A DNA stretch of 64,000 nt from Nitrospirae bacterium MYbinv3 (GTDB lineage Bacteria; Nitrospirota; Thermodesulfovibrionia; Thermodesulfovibrionales; Magnetobacteriaceae), in NCBI GenBank assembly GCA_002753395.1, contig PEAB01000004.1:1-64000 (forward strand), given 5' to 3'. Positions 53,011 through 62,226 of this stretch are shown in pieces. The stretch's first letter is position 1, and every line of letters begins with the position of its first letter. A model generated the notes under the pieces. It ran no database searches. It was given only the letters and a program-made list of their open reading frames with translations, and was not told where the DNA came from. The position numbers were made by a program, and so were the translations under genes.

Positions 53011-53691
53011 CTATAATCCTAGTCCAGAAGCCTCTTTTAACCCTTTTTCTCTGATAGCGCAGCTATCGCATCTGAGACACGGTTTGCCCTCAGGGGTTGG
53101 GTCATAGCAGCTCCAGGTCATGGAGTAATCCAGACCTAGGGACAGACCCTTTCGTATAATATCCACCTTGGTCATGAAAATAAGTGGGGTGCGTATCTTA
53201 AACCTGAGCCTTCCCTCCACTGAGACCTTGGTTGCCAGGTTTGCCATATCCTCGAAGGCATGGATGAACTCCGGGCGGCAATCGGGGTAACCGCTGTAGT
53301 CTACCACGTTTGCTCCCATGAAGATAGTATCTGCCTCAAGCGCCTCTGCCCAAGATAGTGCAAGGGAGAGAAAGATAGTATTTCTTGCAGGTACGTAAGT
53401 AACAGGAATAGGGTGCGGCGCTCCAAGGGGGATGGGAATCGTATCTTTGGGGACGTCTATATCCGTTGATGTAAGGGCTGAACCGCCTATACCTCTCATG
53501 TCAACGGACAGGATAAGGTGTTTTTTTACGGCATACTTTTGTGCAATTGCCTTTGCACACTCTATCTCAAGCCTGTGTCGCTGCCGGTAATCAATTGTCA
53601 GGGCATAGAGTTCAAACCCCTCTTTGTGGGCTGTGGCTAACGTCGTTGCCGAATCAATCCCGCCGCTTAATAATACTACGCATCTATTCAT
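53011..53691 (-). CDS. queC: 7-cyano-7-deazaguanine synthase
   Basis: 226 residues, usual length. PP-loop LLSGGIDSATTLATAHKEG and the C-terminal zinc site with four Cys (CYDPTPEGKPCLRCDSCAIR). Makes preQ0 for queuosine in tRNA or for deazaguanine DNA modification. Its start overlaps the plsY stop (ATGA), so it is translated with that gene. No queD/queE/queF in the window, and no dpd genes. Confidence 0.95.
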   Translation of the reverse strand: MNRCVVLLSGGIDSATTLATAHKEGFELYALTIDYRQRHRLEIECAKAIAQKYAVKKHLILSVDMRGIGGSALTSTDIDVPKDTIPIPLGAPHPIPVTYVPARNTIFLSLALSWAEALEADTIFMGANVVDYSGYPDCRPEFIHAFEDMANLATKVSVEGRLRFKIRTPLIFMTKVDIIRKGLSLGLDYSMTWSCYDPTPEGKPCLRCDSCAIREKGLKEASGLGL

Positions 53692-54296
53692 TTGGCCGCC
53701 TTTTGTCCGATCTTTTTCTCCGTACCCTTTAGTAGCCTGTCAATATTGTCTTTGTGCTTAAATAGAATTATTAGTGTTACGAATATACTGATTACTATCT
53801 TAATCCTTGAGTGATCAAAAATAAATACGTATAAAGGCAAGAACACAAACGCTATTAACGCGGCAAGCGACGAGTACCTCGTAGTAAAGGCAGACACCAG
53901 CCAAGTGATAACGGTTAACCCCCACGCTAAAGGACTGTAGATGAGAAACACCCCTAGGGCCGTGGCAACACCCTTGCCTCCTTTGAAACTCAAAAATATG
54001 GAAAAAATGTGTCCTAAGATTGCGCAGAGACCTATAAGCCCTTCAACAGCCACTCCTACATTTAGGTACTTACCAACTGCCACGAAGACGGCTCCTTTAA
54101 AGATATCACACAAGAGTGTAAAGAGGGCTGCCCCCTTGCCCACACTGCGCAGGACATTTGTGGCGCCTATGTTACCGCTGCCCATCGTTCTTAGATCAAC
54201 ACCCCTGGTTTTAGCTATCAACAGACCAAACGGGATCGACCCGGTTAAAAACGCACCCACATACAAAATTATATTTAAGGGGTGGGGGTCAGGCAT
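53688..54296 (-). CDS. plsY: Acyl-phosphate:glycerol-3-phosphate acyltransferase
   Basis: 202 residues with five membrane helices. Motifs SIPFGLLIAK, GSGNIGATNVLRSVGK and FKGGKGVATALG. Starts membrane phospholipid synthesis by acylating glycerol-3-phosphate. Gene order kdsC-pgsA-plsY-queC on the minus strand, with 36 bp to pgsA and a 4-bp overlap with queC. Confidence 0.94.
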   Translation of the reverse strand: MPDPHPLNIILYVGAFLTGSIPFGLLIAKTRGVDLRTMGSGNIGATNVLRSVGKGAALFTLLCDIFKGAVFVAVGKYLNVGVAVEGLIGLCAILGHIFSIFLSFKGGKGVATALGVFLIYSPLAWGLTVITWLVSAFTTRYSSLAALIAFVFLPLYVFIFDHSRIKIVISIFVTLIILFKHKDNIDRLLKGTEKKIGQKAAK

Positions 54297-54332
54297 TGAA
54301 CGGTCTATCGCCTATCTGTGTAAGTTCGACTA

Positions 54333-54866
54333 TCATATCTTTTTCCAAAAGAAAACGGTATACTGTACTCCAGAAACCACAGCCAGTACAACCGATATCC
54401 ATACCATAACCAGGCCAATGCCGTACAGGTTGATACCAAACAAAGTATCCTCTAATATCAGACATAGAATACCGGTGATCTGGGCAATCGTCTTTAGTTT
54501 ACCCCCAAGCTCTGCCTTTATCACGATGTTTTTTGACAGGGCAACAACTCTCAGTGTCGTTATTAAAAACTCCCTCACGGTGATGATGTTAGCAGGCCAC
54601 ACGGAGAGGCTTCCCATACTGACCAGCAAGAACAATGCCGATATCACTAAGAACTTATCAGCTATTGGGTCCATTATTACACCAAATTCGGTAATCTGTC
54701 CCAGGCGCCGGGCAAGATATCCGTCCAAAAAATCCGTTATAGAGGCAATACCAAACACCACCGCCCCCCAAAATGGATAATTAGGCGTTACGAGTATAAA
54801 CACAGGGATAAGGACTATCCTGCTAAACGTCAGAAGCGTAGGTATATTAAACCTTAGCGTACTCAT
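54333..54866 (-). CDS. pgsA: CDP-diacylglycerol-glycerol-3-phosphate phosphatidyltransferase
   Basis: 177 residues. The CDP-alcohol phosphotransferase motif appears as FGIASITDFLDGYLARRLGQ then GVIMDPIADK (D..DG...AR..G...D..D). Several membrane helices. ATG 54866 overlaps the end of kdsC by 20 bp; no strong ribosome site, so coupled translation is likely. Makes phosphatidylglycerol phosphate. Confidence 0.93.
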   Translation of the reverse strand: MSTLRFNIPTLLTFSRIVLIPVFILVTPNYPFWGAVVFGIASITDFLDGYLARRLGQITEFGVIMDPIADKFLVISALFLLVSMGSLSVWPANIITVREFLITTLRVVALSKNIVIKAELGGKLKTIAQITGILCLILEDTLFGINLYGIGLVMVWISVVLAVVSGVQYTVFFWKKI

Positions 54867-55383
54867 CAACTATTTGGTCAAGCAGACCCTTTGCCTTAAG
54901 TATTATCTCACACACCTCTCTGACAGCACCTCTGCCACCGGGTCTTACCGTAACGTAGTGACAGTGTTTTCTGGTCAGCTCATCGCCATCTGCCACGGTG
55001 ATGGCCAACCCTGCCCGCTTAAGCATCACGAGGTCGGCTATGTCATCCCCCATGCAGGCAATCTCATCATCGACGAGCTGGTGCTTGGCCTTGAACTGTT
55101 CGTATGCCCAGCCCTTGTGCTCGCAACCGGCAAAGAGGTCAAGGATCTTGAGTTCAGCGGCTCGTCTTTCAACAGCCTTAGATGCCCTACCAGAGATTAT
55201 GCAAACAATAACACCAGCCCTTTGGAGCATCTTTACACCTTGCCCATCCCTGACGTTAAAGGTCTTAAGCTCTTTGCCCTGCGCATCGATGACAATGCTT
55301 CCATCCGTAAGCACACCATCAACGTCTAAGATCAGGGCATTTACCCTTAAGCATCTATCCACTATTTCAAGAGGCACTTCCAT
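54847..55383 (-). CDS. kdsC: 3-deoxy-D-manno-octulosonate 8-phosphate phosphatase
   Basis: 178 residues, HAD-IIIA type. LILDVDGVLTDGSI is motif I, ISGRAS motif II, and MGDDIADLVMLKRAGL motif III/IV. Dephosphorylates KDO-8-phosphate for LPS inner core. First gene of the kdsC-pgsA-plsY-queC run. Weak ribosome site. A family A element lies upstream. Confidence 0.93.
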   Translation of the reverse strand: MEVPLEIVDRCLRVNALILDVDGVLTDGSIVIDAQGKELKTFNVRDGQGVKMLQRAGVIVCIISGRASKAVERRAAELKILDLFAGCEHKGWAYEQFKAKHQLVDDEIACMGDDIADLVMLKRAGLAITVADGDELTRKHCHYVTVRPGGRGAVREVCEIILKAKGLLDQIVDEYAKV

Positions 55384-55486
55384 AGTCTATATTATACACG
55401 TGCGGTCTTTGGAAAGAGAAGGGGGGGACAGGGCATTTAATCCTTGACATTTTAAGATAAAGCAATTAAAATTTACCAAGGGTGTT

Positions 55487-55609
55487 GGGGCGCATAAGAA
55501 ATTTATGGGAACAAAAACATACTTTAACGGGGTCAAGGGGACTTCTTTGTGGCCGGGGTGCCTCACCCCTCCATTCTATTTCTAAACCTATGAAATTCTT
55601 AAACACCCC
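55487..55609. mobile_element. Family A element between kdsC and the aminotransferase gene
   Basis: Left end GGGGCGCATAAGAAATTTAT, then AACGGGGTCAAGGGGAC and a decayed right end GAAATTCTTAAACACCCC. Ends 40 bp before the -10 box of the next gene, much as the 15056-15161 copy does for Uma2. Confidence 0.72.
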
Positions 55610-55627
55610 TTTTTGTCCATACATATT

Positions 55628-55655
55628 TTGAAAAAAAAATATTTTGTGGTATAAT
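55628..55655 (+). promoter_or_regulatory. Extended -10 promoter giving a leaderless aminotransferase transcript
   Basis: TTGAAA at 55628-55633, 16 bp, TATAAT at 55650-55655 with TG at 55647-55648. Exactly 6 nt separate the -10 box from ATG 55662, so the predicted start site is the A of ATG. No Shine-Dalgarno. Confidence 0.65.
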
Positions 55656-55661
55656 GTCTAC

Positions 55662-56834
55662 ATGTTTAAATTTAATAGGATAAATAGGCTGCCTCCTTAC
55701 GTATTTGCCGTTGTAAACAACCTTAAAAGCGAGGCAAGGAGAAAGGGGGAAGATATAATTGACCTTGGGATGGGTAATCCTGATTTACCCACACCTGAAC
55801 ACATAGTAAGTAAATTACGTGAGGCAGCAAAGAATCCGAAAAATCACAGATATTCAGCATCAAGAGGGATCACCCAACTGAGAATGGCCATGTGTGAGTG
55901 GTACGAGAGAAGATACAACATATCACTTAACCCTGATGAAAACACAGTGGTGACTATCGGCTCCAAAGAGGGCTTGAGCCACCTGATACTTGCGATGATC
56001 GAACCTGGCGACGTGGCGCTTACACCAACGCCCGCCTACCCAATCCACCCATACAGCGTTATTATTGCCGGCGGACAGATTAGAAATATCCCAATAGGCG
56101 CGGGCATAAACTTCTTTGACGAGATGGAAAACGCCTATAAAAATACGTGGCCAAGACCAAAGCTCCTGATACTAAACTTCCCACACAACCCAACTACAGA
56201 GGTCATTGGCGTAGAGTTTTTTGAAAAGGTGGTGGATTTTGCAAAGGAAAACAACCTTATCGTGATCCATGATCTCGCCTATGCAGACCTCGTCTTTGAC
56301 GGTTATAAGGCCCCAAGTCTTCTACAGGTAAAGGGCGCAATAGACGTTGGCGTTGAGTTCTTTTCAATGACCAAGAGCTATTCTATGGCCGGCTGGCGGG
56401 TTGGCTTTTGTACAGGTAACAAGGAGATCGTCGGTGCGCTGACAAAGCTCAAGAGCTACCTTGACTACGGTATGTTTCAACCAATACAGATAGCCTCTAT
56501 CGTTGCCCTAAGAGAGAAACAAGAAATCGTGGAGAAGATCTGTGCCACATATGAAAAGAGAAGAAACGTCCTGATCGACGGTCTACACAAGGCTGGTTGG
56601 ATTGTCCCACCGCCAAAGGCCACGATGTTTGTCTGGGCACAGATACCAGAACGATATAGAAAGATGGGATCGCTTGAGTTCTGTAAGCTCATGCTTATGG
56701 AGGCAAAGGTGGCTGTAGCGCCAGGCATCGGATTTGGCGAGGGAGGCGACGAACACGTACGCTTTGCCCTGGTTGAAAACGAGCATAGGATTAAGCAGGC
56801 CACTAAGGGAATCAGGAGGTTATTAAGCAAATGA
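55662..56834 (+). CDS. Class I/II aminotransferase (AlaC-like)
   Basis: 390 residues from ATG 55662 (the frame extends to 55644 without support). PLP Lys in [26 protein letters not shown], and [16 protein letters not shown] at the start. Close to the alanine/glutamate-pyruvate type, so AlaC-like is the best guess; aspartate or methionine specificity is not excluded. Its stop overlaps the next start (ATGA), which ties it to homoserine dehydrogenase. Transcript probably leaderless. Confidence 0.88.
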   Translation: MFKFNRINRLPPYVFAVVNNLKSEARRKGEDIIDLGMGNPDLPTPEHIVSKLREAAKNPKNHRYSASRGITQLRMAMCEWYERRYNISLNPDENTVVTIGSKEGLSHLILAMIEPGDVALTPTPAYPIHPYSVIIAGGQIRNIPIGAGINFFDEMENAYKNTWPRPKLLILNFPHNPTTEVIGVEFFEKVVDFAKENNLIVIHDLAYADLVFDGYKAPSLLQVKGAIDVGVEFFSMTKSYSMAGWRVGFCTGNKEIVGALTKLKSYLDYGMFQPIQIASIVALREKQEIVEKICATYEKRRNVLIDGLHKAGWIVPPPKATMFVWAQIPERYRKMGSLEFCKLMLMEAKVAVAPGIGFGEGGDEHVRFALVENEHRIKQATKGIRRLLSK

Positions 56835-58105
56835 CAAACGTGGGCATAATTGGATTCGGCACTGTAGGCGGAGGTACAGCAAGGATACTCCTTGAAAATT
56901 GCGATCTGATAAAAAAACGCACTGGCGTTGAGGTTAGATTAAAAAAGATAGCCGACCTTGACATAGAAAGAGACAGGGGGGTCACGCTCCCCTCCGGTGT
57001 CTTAACCACAGATGCCTACGAAATTATCAACGACCCTGAGATAGACGTTGTAGTGGAACTTGTAGGCGGCTTTAAACCAGCAAAGACCTTTATCCTCGAT
57101 GCACTGAAAAAAGGTAAACACGTTGTAACAGCCAACAAGGCCCTTCTCGCTCAGGAGGGTCAAGAGATATTTGCAGAGGCACAGAGACAAAATAAAACAG
57201 TAGGGTTTGAGGCAGCTGTGGCAGGGGGTATCCCTATCATCAAGGTTCTAAGGGAAGGGCTTGCCGCTAACAATATCGTCGCTATATATGGGATTATCAA
57301 TGGAACTTCCAATTACATCCTGACAAAGATGACCAGAGAGGGTATCGGTTTCGACTCTGCCCTTAGGGAGGCACAGGCACTGGGTTACGCAGAGGCCAAT
57401 CCAGCCTTTGACATTGAAGGCATAGACACAGCCCATAAGCTCACGCTCCTGTCATCGCTTGCCTACGGGATCGACCTGTCTTACGATAAGGTATACAAGG
57501 AGGGCATCACTGCAATCACCCCGCGAAATATACAGTTTGCAAGGGAATTAGGTTACAAGATAAAACTCTTGGCTATAACCAAGAGTGTTGATTCGGAGAT
57601 AGAGCTTAGAGTGCATCCCACTATGATACCGGAGAGCTATCTTATCTCAAAGGTTGATGAGGTGCTTAACGCTGTTTATGTCATTGGCGACGCCGTAGGT
57701 GAGACCATGTACTATGGCAGGGGCGCTGGAGACATGCCAACTGGAAGCGCCGTTGTCAGCGACATCATTGATATAGCCAGGGGAAACCATCATACCCTGA
57801 AGCAGTACAACGCTGGCGTATATAAGATAAAAGACATGAAAGACGTACACTCGATGTACTACTTTAGGTTTACGGCGTTGGACAGGCCAGGTGTGCTTTC
57901 AAAGATATCTGGCGTGCTTGGTGAGCATAACATAAGCATCTCTGCCGTAATTCAGAGGGAAAGAAGAGAGGGGGAGGCCGTCCCTCTTGTTGTACTAACC
58001 CACAAGGCAAGGGAAAGGGACGTCCTAGACGCCGTTATGAAGATAGATAAACTTCCTGTTGTGGCCGATACCACAAAGTTTATAAGGGTAGAGGGAAAGG
58101 AATAA
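56831..58105 (+). CDS. hom: Homoserine dehydrogenase
   Basis: 424 residues, usual for the mono-functional type. NAD(P) fold [16 protein letters not shown], catalytic region [10 protein letters not shown] and [13 protein letters not shown], then ING(TSNYI) and [18 protein letters not shown]-terminal ACT domain (about 345-424, [15 protein letters not shown]) suggests feedback control by threonine. Makes homoserine for Thr and Met. Confidence 0.95.
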   Translation: MTNVGIIGFGTVGGGTARILLENCDLIKKRTGVEVRLKKIADLDIERDRGVTLPSGVLTTDAYEIINDPEIDVVVELVGGFKPAKTFILDALKKGKHVVTANKALLAQEGQEIFAEAQRQNKTVGFEAAVAGGIPIIKVLREGLAANNIVAIYGIINGTSNYILTKMTREGIGFDSALREAQALGYAEANPAFDIEGIDTAHKLTLLSSLAYGIDLSYDKVYKEGITAITPRNIQFARELGYKIKLLAITKSVDSEIELRVHPTMIPESYLISKVDEVLNAVYVIGDAVGETMYYGRGAGDMPTGSAVVSDIIDIARGNHHTLKQYNAGVYKIKDMKDVHSMYYFRFTALDRPGVLSKISGVLGEHNISISAVIQRERREGEAVPLVVLTHKARERDVLDAVMKIDKLPVVADTTKFIRVEGKE

Positions 58106-58109
58106 TCTT

Positions 58110-58312
58110 AAAGAGTATCATCTTAAACAAACATGGTAAATTTATTTTTATGGTTTCAAAACATGGATTCCCACTTTCGTTGGGAATGACAGTAATAGGT
58201 GTTTTCCAAGTATGTCATTCCACAGCCTGCCCCTGGCTTGAACAGGGGTAAGCAGGAATCCAGAAAGCTTAAAAGCATAATTACCATGAAATATAAAGAA
58301 GATACGAAGATA
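58110..58312. mobile_element. Family C element with an extra inner hairpin
   Basis: Same frame as the other family C copies (GATTCCCACTTTCG, then GTTTTCCAAGTATGTCATTC, AATCCAGAAAGC, AATTACCATGAAATATAAAG), but it carries an additional CCCCTG-GCTTGAA-CAGGGG hairpin inside the second hairpin. Confidence 0.72.
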
Positions 58313-58354
58313 CCTTAAAAAGCTGTTAAGAACTCTATTGGAGACAACTCAATA

Positions 58355-58600
58355 ATGGAAGATATAATACCAAATAAGCGGATAGATATAAGAGGGCTTC
58401 ATTGTCCCTATACGTTTGTAAAGTCTAAGCTCGCCATAGAATCGATGAACGTTGGCGAGGTCTTGGAGATAGTTCTTGATTATCCAGAGGCCTCGGTCAG
58501 TATTCCAAAGTCGATGCAGGACCACGGACATAAGGTACTGAAGGTTGACAAGATCAGCGAAAAGGATTGGTTACTGTTAATCAGAAAGGAAAAGGAGTAG
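58355..58600 (+). CDS. TusA/SirA-family sulfur-carrier protein
   Basis: 81 residues, the usual size. DIRGLHCPYTFVKSKLAIES aligns with the family site RGLxCPxP, keeping the sulfur-accepting Cys but with Tyr-Thr after CP. LEIVLDYPEASVSIPKSMQDHG is the next conserved strand-helix. Likely relays persulfide sulfur. Lies 11 bp before the HesA/ThiF gene, so the two may act together in sulfur transfer. Confidence 0.85.
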   Translation: MEDIIPNKRIDIRGLHCPYTFVKSKLAIESMNVGEVLEIVLDYPEASVSIPKSMQDHGHKVLKVDKISEKDWLLLIRKEKE

Positions 58601-58611
58601 GTTAGGTTCTT

Positions 58612-59412
58612 ATGGATTTTACTGAAGATCAGATATTGCGTTATAGCCGGCATATAATCCTGCCAGAGGTTGGGGGCAAGGGGCAGGCCAAGATTTCTAC
58701 AGCAAAGGTATTTTTAGTTGGTGCTGGCGGACTTGGCTGTCCTGTTGGATATTTCTTAACAGCGGCGGGTGTGGGCAAGATTGCCATCATAGATGACGAC
58801 CACGTTGAGTTAAGCAACCTACAGCGTCAGATAGCCCATAGCACAAAGACCCTGGGGATGCCTAAGGTGCAGTCCGCCAAGGAGACCTTTAACGCGCTAA
58901 ACCCAGAGGTCGAGATCGTCCCCTTAAAACAGAGATTGACTAAGGATAACATCTTAGGACTCATAAGTGATTACGATATAGTTGTAGATGGCAGCGATAA
59001 CTTCCCAACAAGGTATCTTGTAAACGATGCCTGTGTGATAGCTGGTAAACCGCTGGTCAGCGGCGCAATCTTGAGGTTTGAGGGACAGGTAACGACGATA
59101 CTGCCACATCAGGGGCACTGCTATAGATGTCTGTTTGAGGAGATGCCGCCGCCCGGTCTTGTTCCATCGTGTCAGGAAGCGGGGGTATTAGGCGTTTTGC
59201 CTGGTATCGTTGGGGGGCTGCAGGCGATGGAAGTCCTTAAGCTAATCATTGGTCAGGGCGATGTGCTAAAAGAGACACTGTTGATCATAGATGCCCTTAA
59301 GACAACGTTTAGGAAGGTCAAGGTGCCAAAGAATCCAAAATGTCCCGTGTGCGGTGAAAACCCAACCATTACGGAGCTGTTAGACTACAACGCTGCTTAC
59401 TGTAGCGCTTAA
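58612..59412 (+). CDS. HesA/MoeB/ThiF-family E1-like adenylyltransferase
   Basis: 266 residues. Nucleotide-binding GAGGLGCPVGYFLTAAGVGK, then DDDHVELSNLQRQIAHS and DGSDNFPTRYLVNDAC. Two zinc-type Cys pairs (CYRC and CPVC). It adenylates the C-terminal Gly of a ubiquitin-like sulfur carrier in thiamin, molybdopterin or cysteine/methionine synthesis. The carrier is not in the window. MoeB-like by order of motifs; no rhodanese domain. Confidence 0.87.
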   Translation: MDFTEDQILRYSRHIILPEVGGKGQAKISTAKVFLVGAGGLGCPVGYFLTAAGVGKIAIIDDDHVELSNLQRQIAHSTKTLGMPKVQSAKETFNALNPEVEIVPLKQRLTKDNILGLISDYDIVVDGSDNFPTRYLVNDACVIAGKPLVSGAILRFEGQVTTILPHQGHCYRCLFEEMPPPGLVPSCQEAGVLGVLPGIVGGLQAMEVLKLIIGQGDVLKETLLIIDALKTTFRKVKVPKNPKCPVCGENPTITELLDYNAAYCSA

Positions 59413-59424
59413 GGCATTTTACGC

Positions 59425-59580
59425 ATCTTCTTTATATTTCATGGTAACTATGCTTTTAAGCTTTATAGATTCCTGCTTCCGCAGGAAGGACATACTTGGA
59501 AAACGGCTATTGCTGTCATTCCTAAGAAAGTGGGAATCCATGTCTTGAAACTATAAAAATAGCATGTTTTTTTAAGAGAA
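59425..59580. mobile_element. Family C element
   Basis: CATCTTCTTTATATTTCATG and GCTTTATAGATTCCTGCTTC, then AAACGGCTATTGCTGTCATT and GGGAATCCATGTCTTGAAAC. Reverse orientation, like the 48800 copy. Fills most of the gap before the amidase. Confidence 0.72.
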
Positions 59581-59582
59581 TA

Positions 59583-59600
59583 CCGTTTTACTATAAACGG
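59583..59600. promoter_or_regulatory. Short inverted repeat ahead of the amidase leader ORF
   Basis: CCGTTT-TACTAT-AAACGG: 6-bp arms with a 6-bp spacer, 22 bp before the leader ORF start. A possible operator; no regulator can be named. Confidence 0.3.
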
Positions 59601-59621
59601 CATATACAATAAGGAGTGAAA

Positions 59622-59690
59622 ATGAGAGAGTGTGGGTTTACGGTGTTTGTTCTGCGTTTCCTGACTCTTAACAATAACATTACCCTTTGA
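59622..59690 (+). CDS. 22-codon leader ORF overlapping the amidase start
   Basis: AAGGAG (59611-59616) stands 5 nt before ATG 59622. The peptide starts MRECGFTVFVLRFLTL. Its TGA (59688-59690) overlaps the TTG at 59687 and lies 2 bp before ATG 59693 of the amidase, an arrangement expected of translational coupling. The amidase itself has no other ribosome site. No family can be assigned. Confidence 0.4.
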   Translation: MRECGFTVFVLRFLTLNNNITL

Positions 59691-59692
59691 TT

Positions 59693-60490
59693 ATGCTATG
59701 CCGGATGACTATCTTCCGTTTAGATCAAAATAGCAGGTGTAGCGCCAGCCTGACGGTTTCTAGCATAATCGTTGGGTTGTTTGTCTGTGTGCTGACGTCT
59801 GTATCGTATACAGAGGCAGGTTGTGATAATGCCTCCTTTGTTGTAGCAATTGATGTTGGACACAGCAGAAAATCTCCTGGGGCAACCAGTGCTAGAGGCG
59901 AGGGGGAATACTATTTCAATAAGGCTGTTGGGACGCTCCTGCTTGAGGAGCTGCGCGGCGCTGGTTTCACAAAGGCCTTTATTATCGACGCTGACAGCAT
60001 CTCGTTGAAAGAGAGGGTCCAAGCAGCAAATTCGATGAAGGCTGATCTTTTCATATCTATCCACCATGATTCAGTTCAGCCTGTTTACCTTTCCAAGTGG
60101 AATTATAACGGAGTGGAGCACCGTTACAGCGATATTTTTAAGGGTTATTCCATCTTTTACTCAGAAAGAAACGCATTTCCAATGGAAAGTATGCTTTTTG
60201 CAAGTATAATGGGACAGATCTTGTTAGATAAGGGATTACGACCTACACTGCATCACGCAGAAAAGATACCTGGCGAAAATCGTGAAATAGTCGATGAGAC
60301 AAAAGGCTTATACAGGTATGACGATTTGGTCGTCTTAGCAAACACGCAGATGCCCGCCATATTATTGGAGTGTGGTGTGATTGTTCACAGAGAGGAAGAG
60401 GTACTATTAAAATCTACGTACAGGAGTATAATTGTCTTTGCCATTATTAACGCTATTGCGACATACATAGGAGGATGTGAGGAACGATGA
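59693..60490 (+). CDS. N-acetylmuramoyl-L-alanine amidase (Amidase_3)
   Basis: About 265 residues. An N-terminal hydrophobic segment (LTVSSIIVGLFVCVLTSVS) is a signal or anchor. The Amidase_3 zinc site is visible: VAIDVGHSRKSPGATSARGE (His and Glu), SIHHDS, and ILLECGVIVHREEE (catalytic Glu). Cleaves the peptide from MurNAc in the periplasm. Start may be TTG 59687, ATG 59693 or ATG 59705; translation is probably coupled to the leader ORF. A family B element begins 1 bp after the stop. Confidence 0.88.
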   Translation: MLCRMTIFRLDQNSRCSASLTVSSIIVGLFVCVLTSVSYTEAGCDNASFVVAIDVGHSRKSPGATSARGEGEYYFNKAVGTLLLEELRGAGFTKAFIIDADSISLKERVQAANSMKADLFISIHHDSVQPVYLSKWNYNGVEHRYSDIFKGYSIFYSERNAFPMESMLFASIMGQILLDKGLRPTLHHAEKIPGENREIVDETKGLYRYDDLVVLANTQMPAILLECGVIVHREEEVLLKSTYRSIIVFAIINAIATYIGGCEER

Positions 60491-60491
60491 T

Positions 60492-60604
60492 GTTGGATAC
60501 CTGTATTAGTATAGAAGGGGAGACCCTGTCTCCCCTCAGACCCCCTCCGCAAGGGGACCAGTCCCCTTGACCCCATTAAAATTCAACTTTTTTGGATGCA
60601 ACTT
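60492..60604. mobile_element. Family B MITE-like element
   Basis: 113 bp: TTGGATACCTGTATTAGTAT, then GGGGAGACCCTGTCTCCCC, GGGGACCAGTCCCC and TCAACTTTTTTGGATGCAAC. The same as the 62634 copy apart from a few positions. Confidence 0.8.
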
Positions 60605-60639
60605 AATATGACTTGTGAAAAAGACTGATTGAACTCACA

Positions 60640-60670
60640 TTGAATATTAACATGGCAATGTGCTTATAAT
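60640..60670 (+). promoter_or_regulatory. Possible promoter of the FG-GAP protein gene
   Basis: TTGAAT at 60640-60645 and TATAAT at 60665-60670, spaced 19 bp (slightly long). The leader would be about 45 nt and include AAGGAG. Confidence 0.4.
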
Positions 60671-60720
60671 AAGTAAAGGTTGTTTCACAACTTAACCACT
60701 AATAAATAAGGAGATGTTTT

Positions 60721-61959
60721 ATGTTTTCAAGGAAGGGTTATCTAATTAAGATGTTTGTACTGTGCTGGGTTATGGTTTTAAGCCTGTCTGTAGCTGAGGC
60801 TGCCACAACCTACACCCTCATGATTACTAAATTAGGCAATGGTTCTGGCACTGTTACGACATCCACTGGGACGATCACGTGGAATGGCTCAGTCGGTACC
60901 GCAACCTACAATACTGGGACACAGGTAACACTGACGGCCACAGCAGATGCCGGTTCTCTATTTACAAACTGGACTGGATGCAGTCCAACTACAACTGCAA
61001 CATGTGTGCTTTTAATGACCTCGAATAAGGATATCACAGTCAACTTTAACCTCAATGCCAGTTCCAGAAAGAGTGACTTCGACGGCGATGGCAAGGGCGA
61101 TATTGTCCTGCAGAACCTAAAGACCGGAGAAACTTACATATGGTTTATGAATGGAACGGTAATCACTAGTGGAGGTGCCCCTGCAACAGTAGCCCTTACA
61201 TGGCAGATAAAGGGTGTCGGAGACCTCGATGGCGATGGTAAAAGCGACATCGTCTTGCAGGACCTCACTACGGGTCAGATTGTTATCTGGCTTATGAACG
61301 GTTACACAATCAAATCTATAGGGTCCCCTGCAACCGTTGACCTCACTTGGCAAATAATGGGAGTGGGTGACCTTGACGGCGACGGTAAAAGCGATATCGT
61401 TTTCCAAAACCTCACAACTGGTCAGATCTACGTCTGGCTGATGAATGGTACAACTATAAAAGACAAGGGTTCACCCGCAACAGTAGAACTTACCTGGATC
61501 ATAAAGGGAGTAGGTGATTTCGATGGCGATGGCAAGAGCGACATTGTATTCCAAAACATGACAACAGGATATGTATATGTATGGCTTATGAACGGTTATA
61601 CAGTATTAGGCGGGGGCTCGCCTGCAACCGTTGATTATCTAACATGGCAGATTAAGGGAGTGGGTGACTTTGACAATGACGGTAAAAACGACATAGTTCT
61701 ACAAAACCTTAAAACAGGACAGATATACATATGGTTTATGAATGGCTATACAGTATCAGGCGGGGGGTCTCCTGCGACCGTTGATTACCTAACATGGCAA
61801 ATTAAAAACGTTAGCGACTATGACGGCAACGGCAAGAGCGATATTGTCTTCCAAAACCTTTATACAGGAGAGGTTTATATCTGGCTTATGAATGGTGCAA
61901 CGGTAGAGATCGGTGCCTCCCCTGCAACCGTCGATTATCAAACATGGCAGATTAAATAG
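60721..61959 (+). CDS. Secreted FG-GAP/VCBS repeat protein with an InlB-type beta domain
   Basis: 412 residues. Signal peptide 1-27 (MFVLCWVMVLSLSVAEA). Residues 30-112 form a domain of the InlB B-repeat type (LGNGSGTVTTSTG, then FTNWTGCSPTTTATC). From about 117 six units of about 49 residues follow, each starting D-x-D-G-D-G-K-x-D-I-V and containing W-x-MNG and SPATVD. The Asp pattern is a calcium-binding loop, and the repeats should form a beta-propeller. Unit DNA is also highly repetitive. Surface or secreted; a role in adhesion or polysaccharide contact is inference. AAGGAG gives a good start. Confidence 0.88.
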   Translation: MFSRKGYLIKMFVLCWVMVLSLSVAEAATTYTLMITKLGNGSGTVTTSTGTITWNGSVGTATYNTGTQVTLTATADAGSLFTNWTGCSPTTTATCVLLMTSNKDITVNFNLNASSRKSDFDGDGKGDIVLQNLKTGETYIWFMNGTVITSGGAPATVALTWQIKGVGDLDGDGKSDIVLQDLTTGQIVIWLMNGYTIKSIGSPATVDLTWQIMGVGDLDGDGKSDIVFQNLTTGQIYVWLMNGTTIKDKGSPATVELTWIIKGVGDFDGDGKSDIVFQNMTTGYVYVWLMNGYTVLGGGSPATVDYLTWQIKGVGDFDNDGKNDIVLQNLKTGQIYIWFMNGYTVSGGGSPATVDYLTWQIKNVSDYDGNGKSDIVFQNLYTGEVYIWLMNGATVEIGASPATVDYQTWQIK

Positions 61960-62226
61960 TAGTGTTGCTGAGTTGTCTTGAACTCTGATTAGAATGATCA
62001 GATGAGAGCTATGATTAAACAGCAAGATCAGCCTTTTATTGTTGTACTCATAGCTCATCAATCCATCATATAAATCACCGTTCAAGACAGAGGGCATATT
62101 TAAACATGCCTTAGACCCCTCCCTCTCTAAAAATCAGAGTTATATGTTTTATACAGACTGAGAACTTGCACCATCAACGTGTATGATCTTTCTTCTGTGG
62201 CAGCTTTCAATCTCGGACATACTGTG

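Noticed and set aside
53011-53691. queC as a sign of deazaguanine DNA modification (Dpd)
   Set aside because: No dpd genes lie nearby, and the gene is in a housekeeping run with plsY and pgsA. Queuosine synthesis is the simpler reading.
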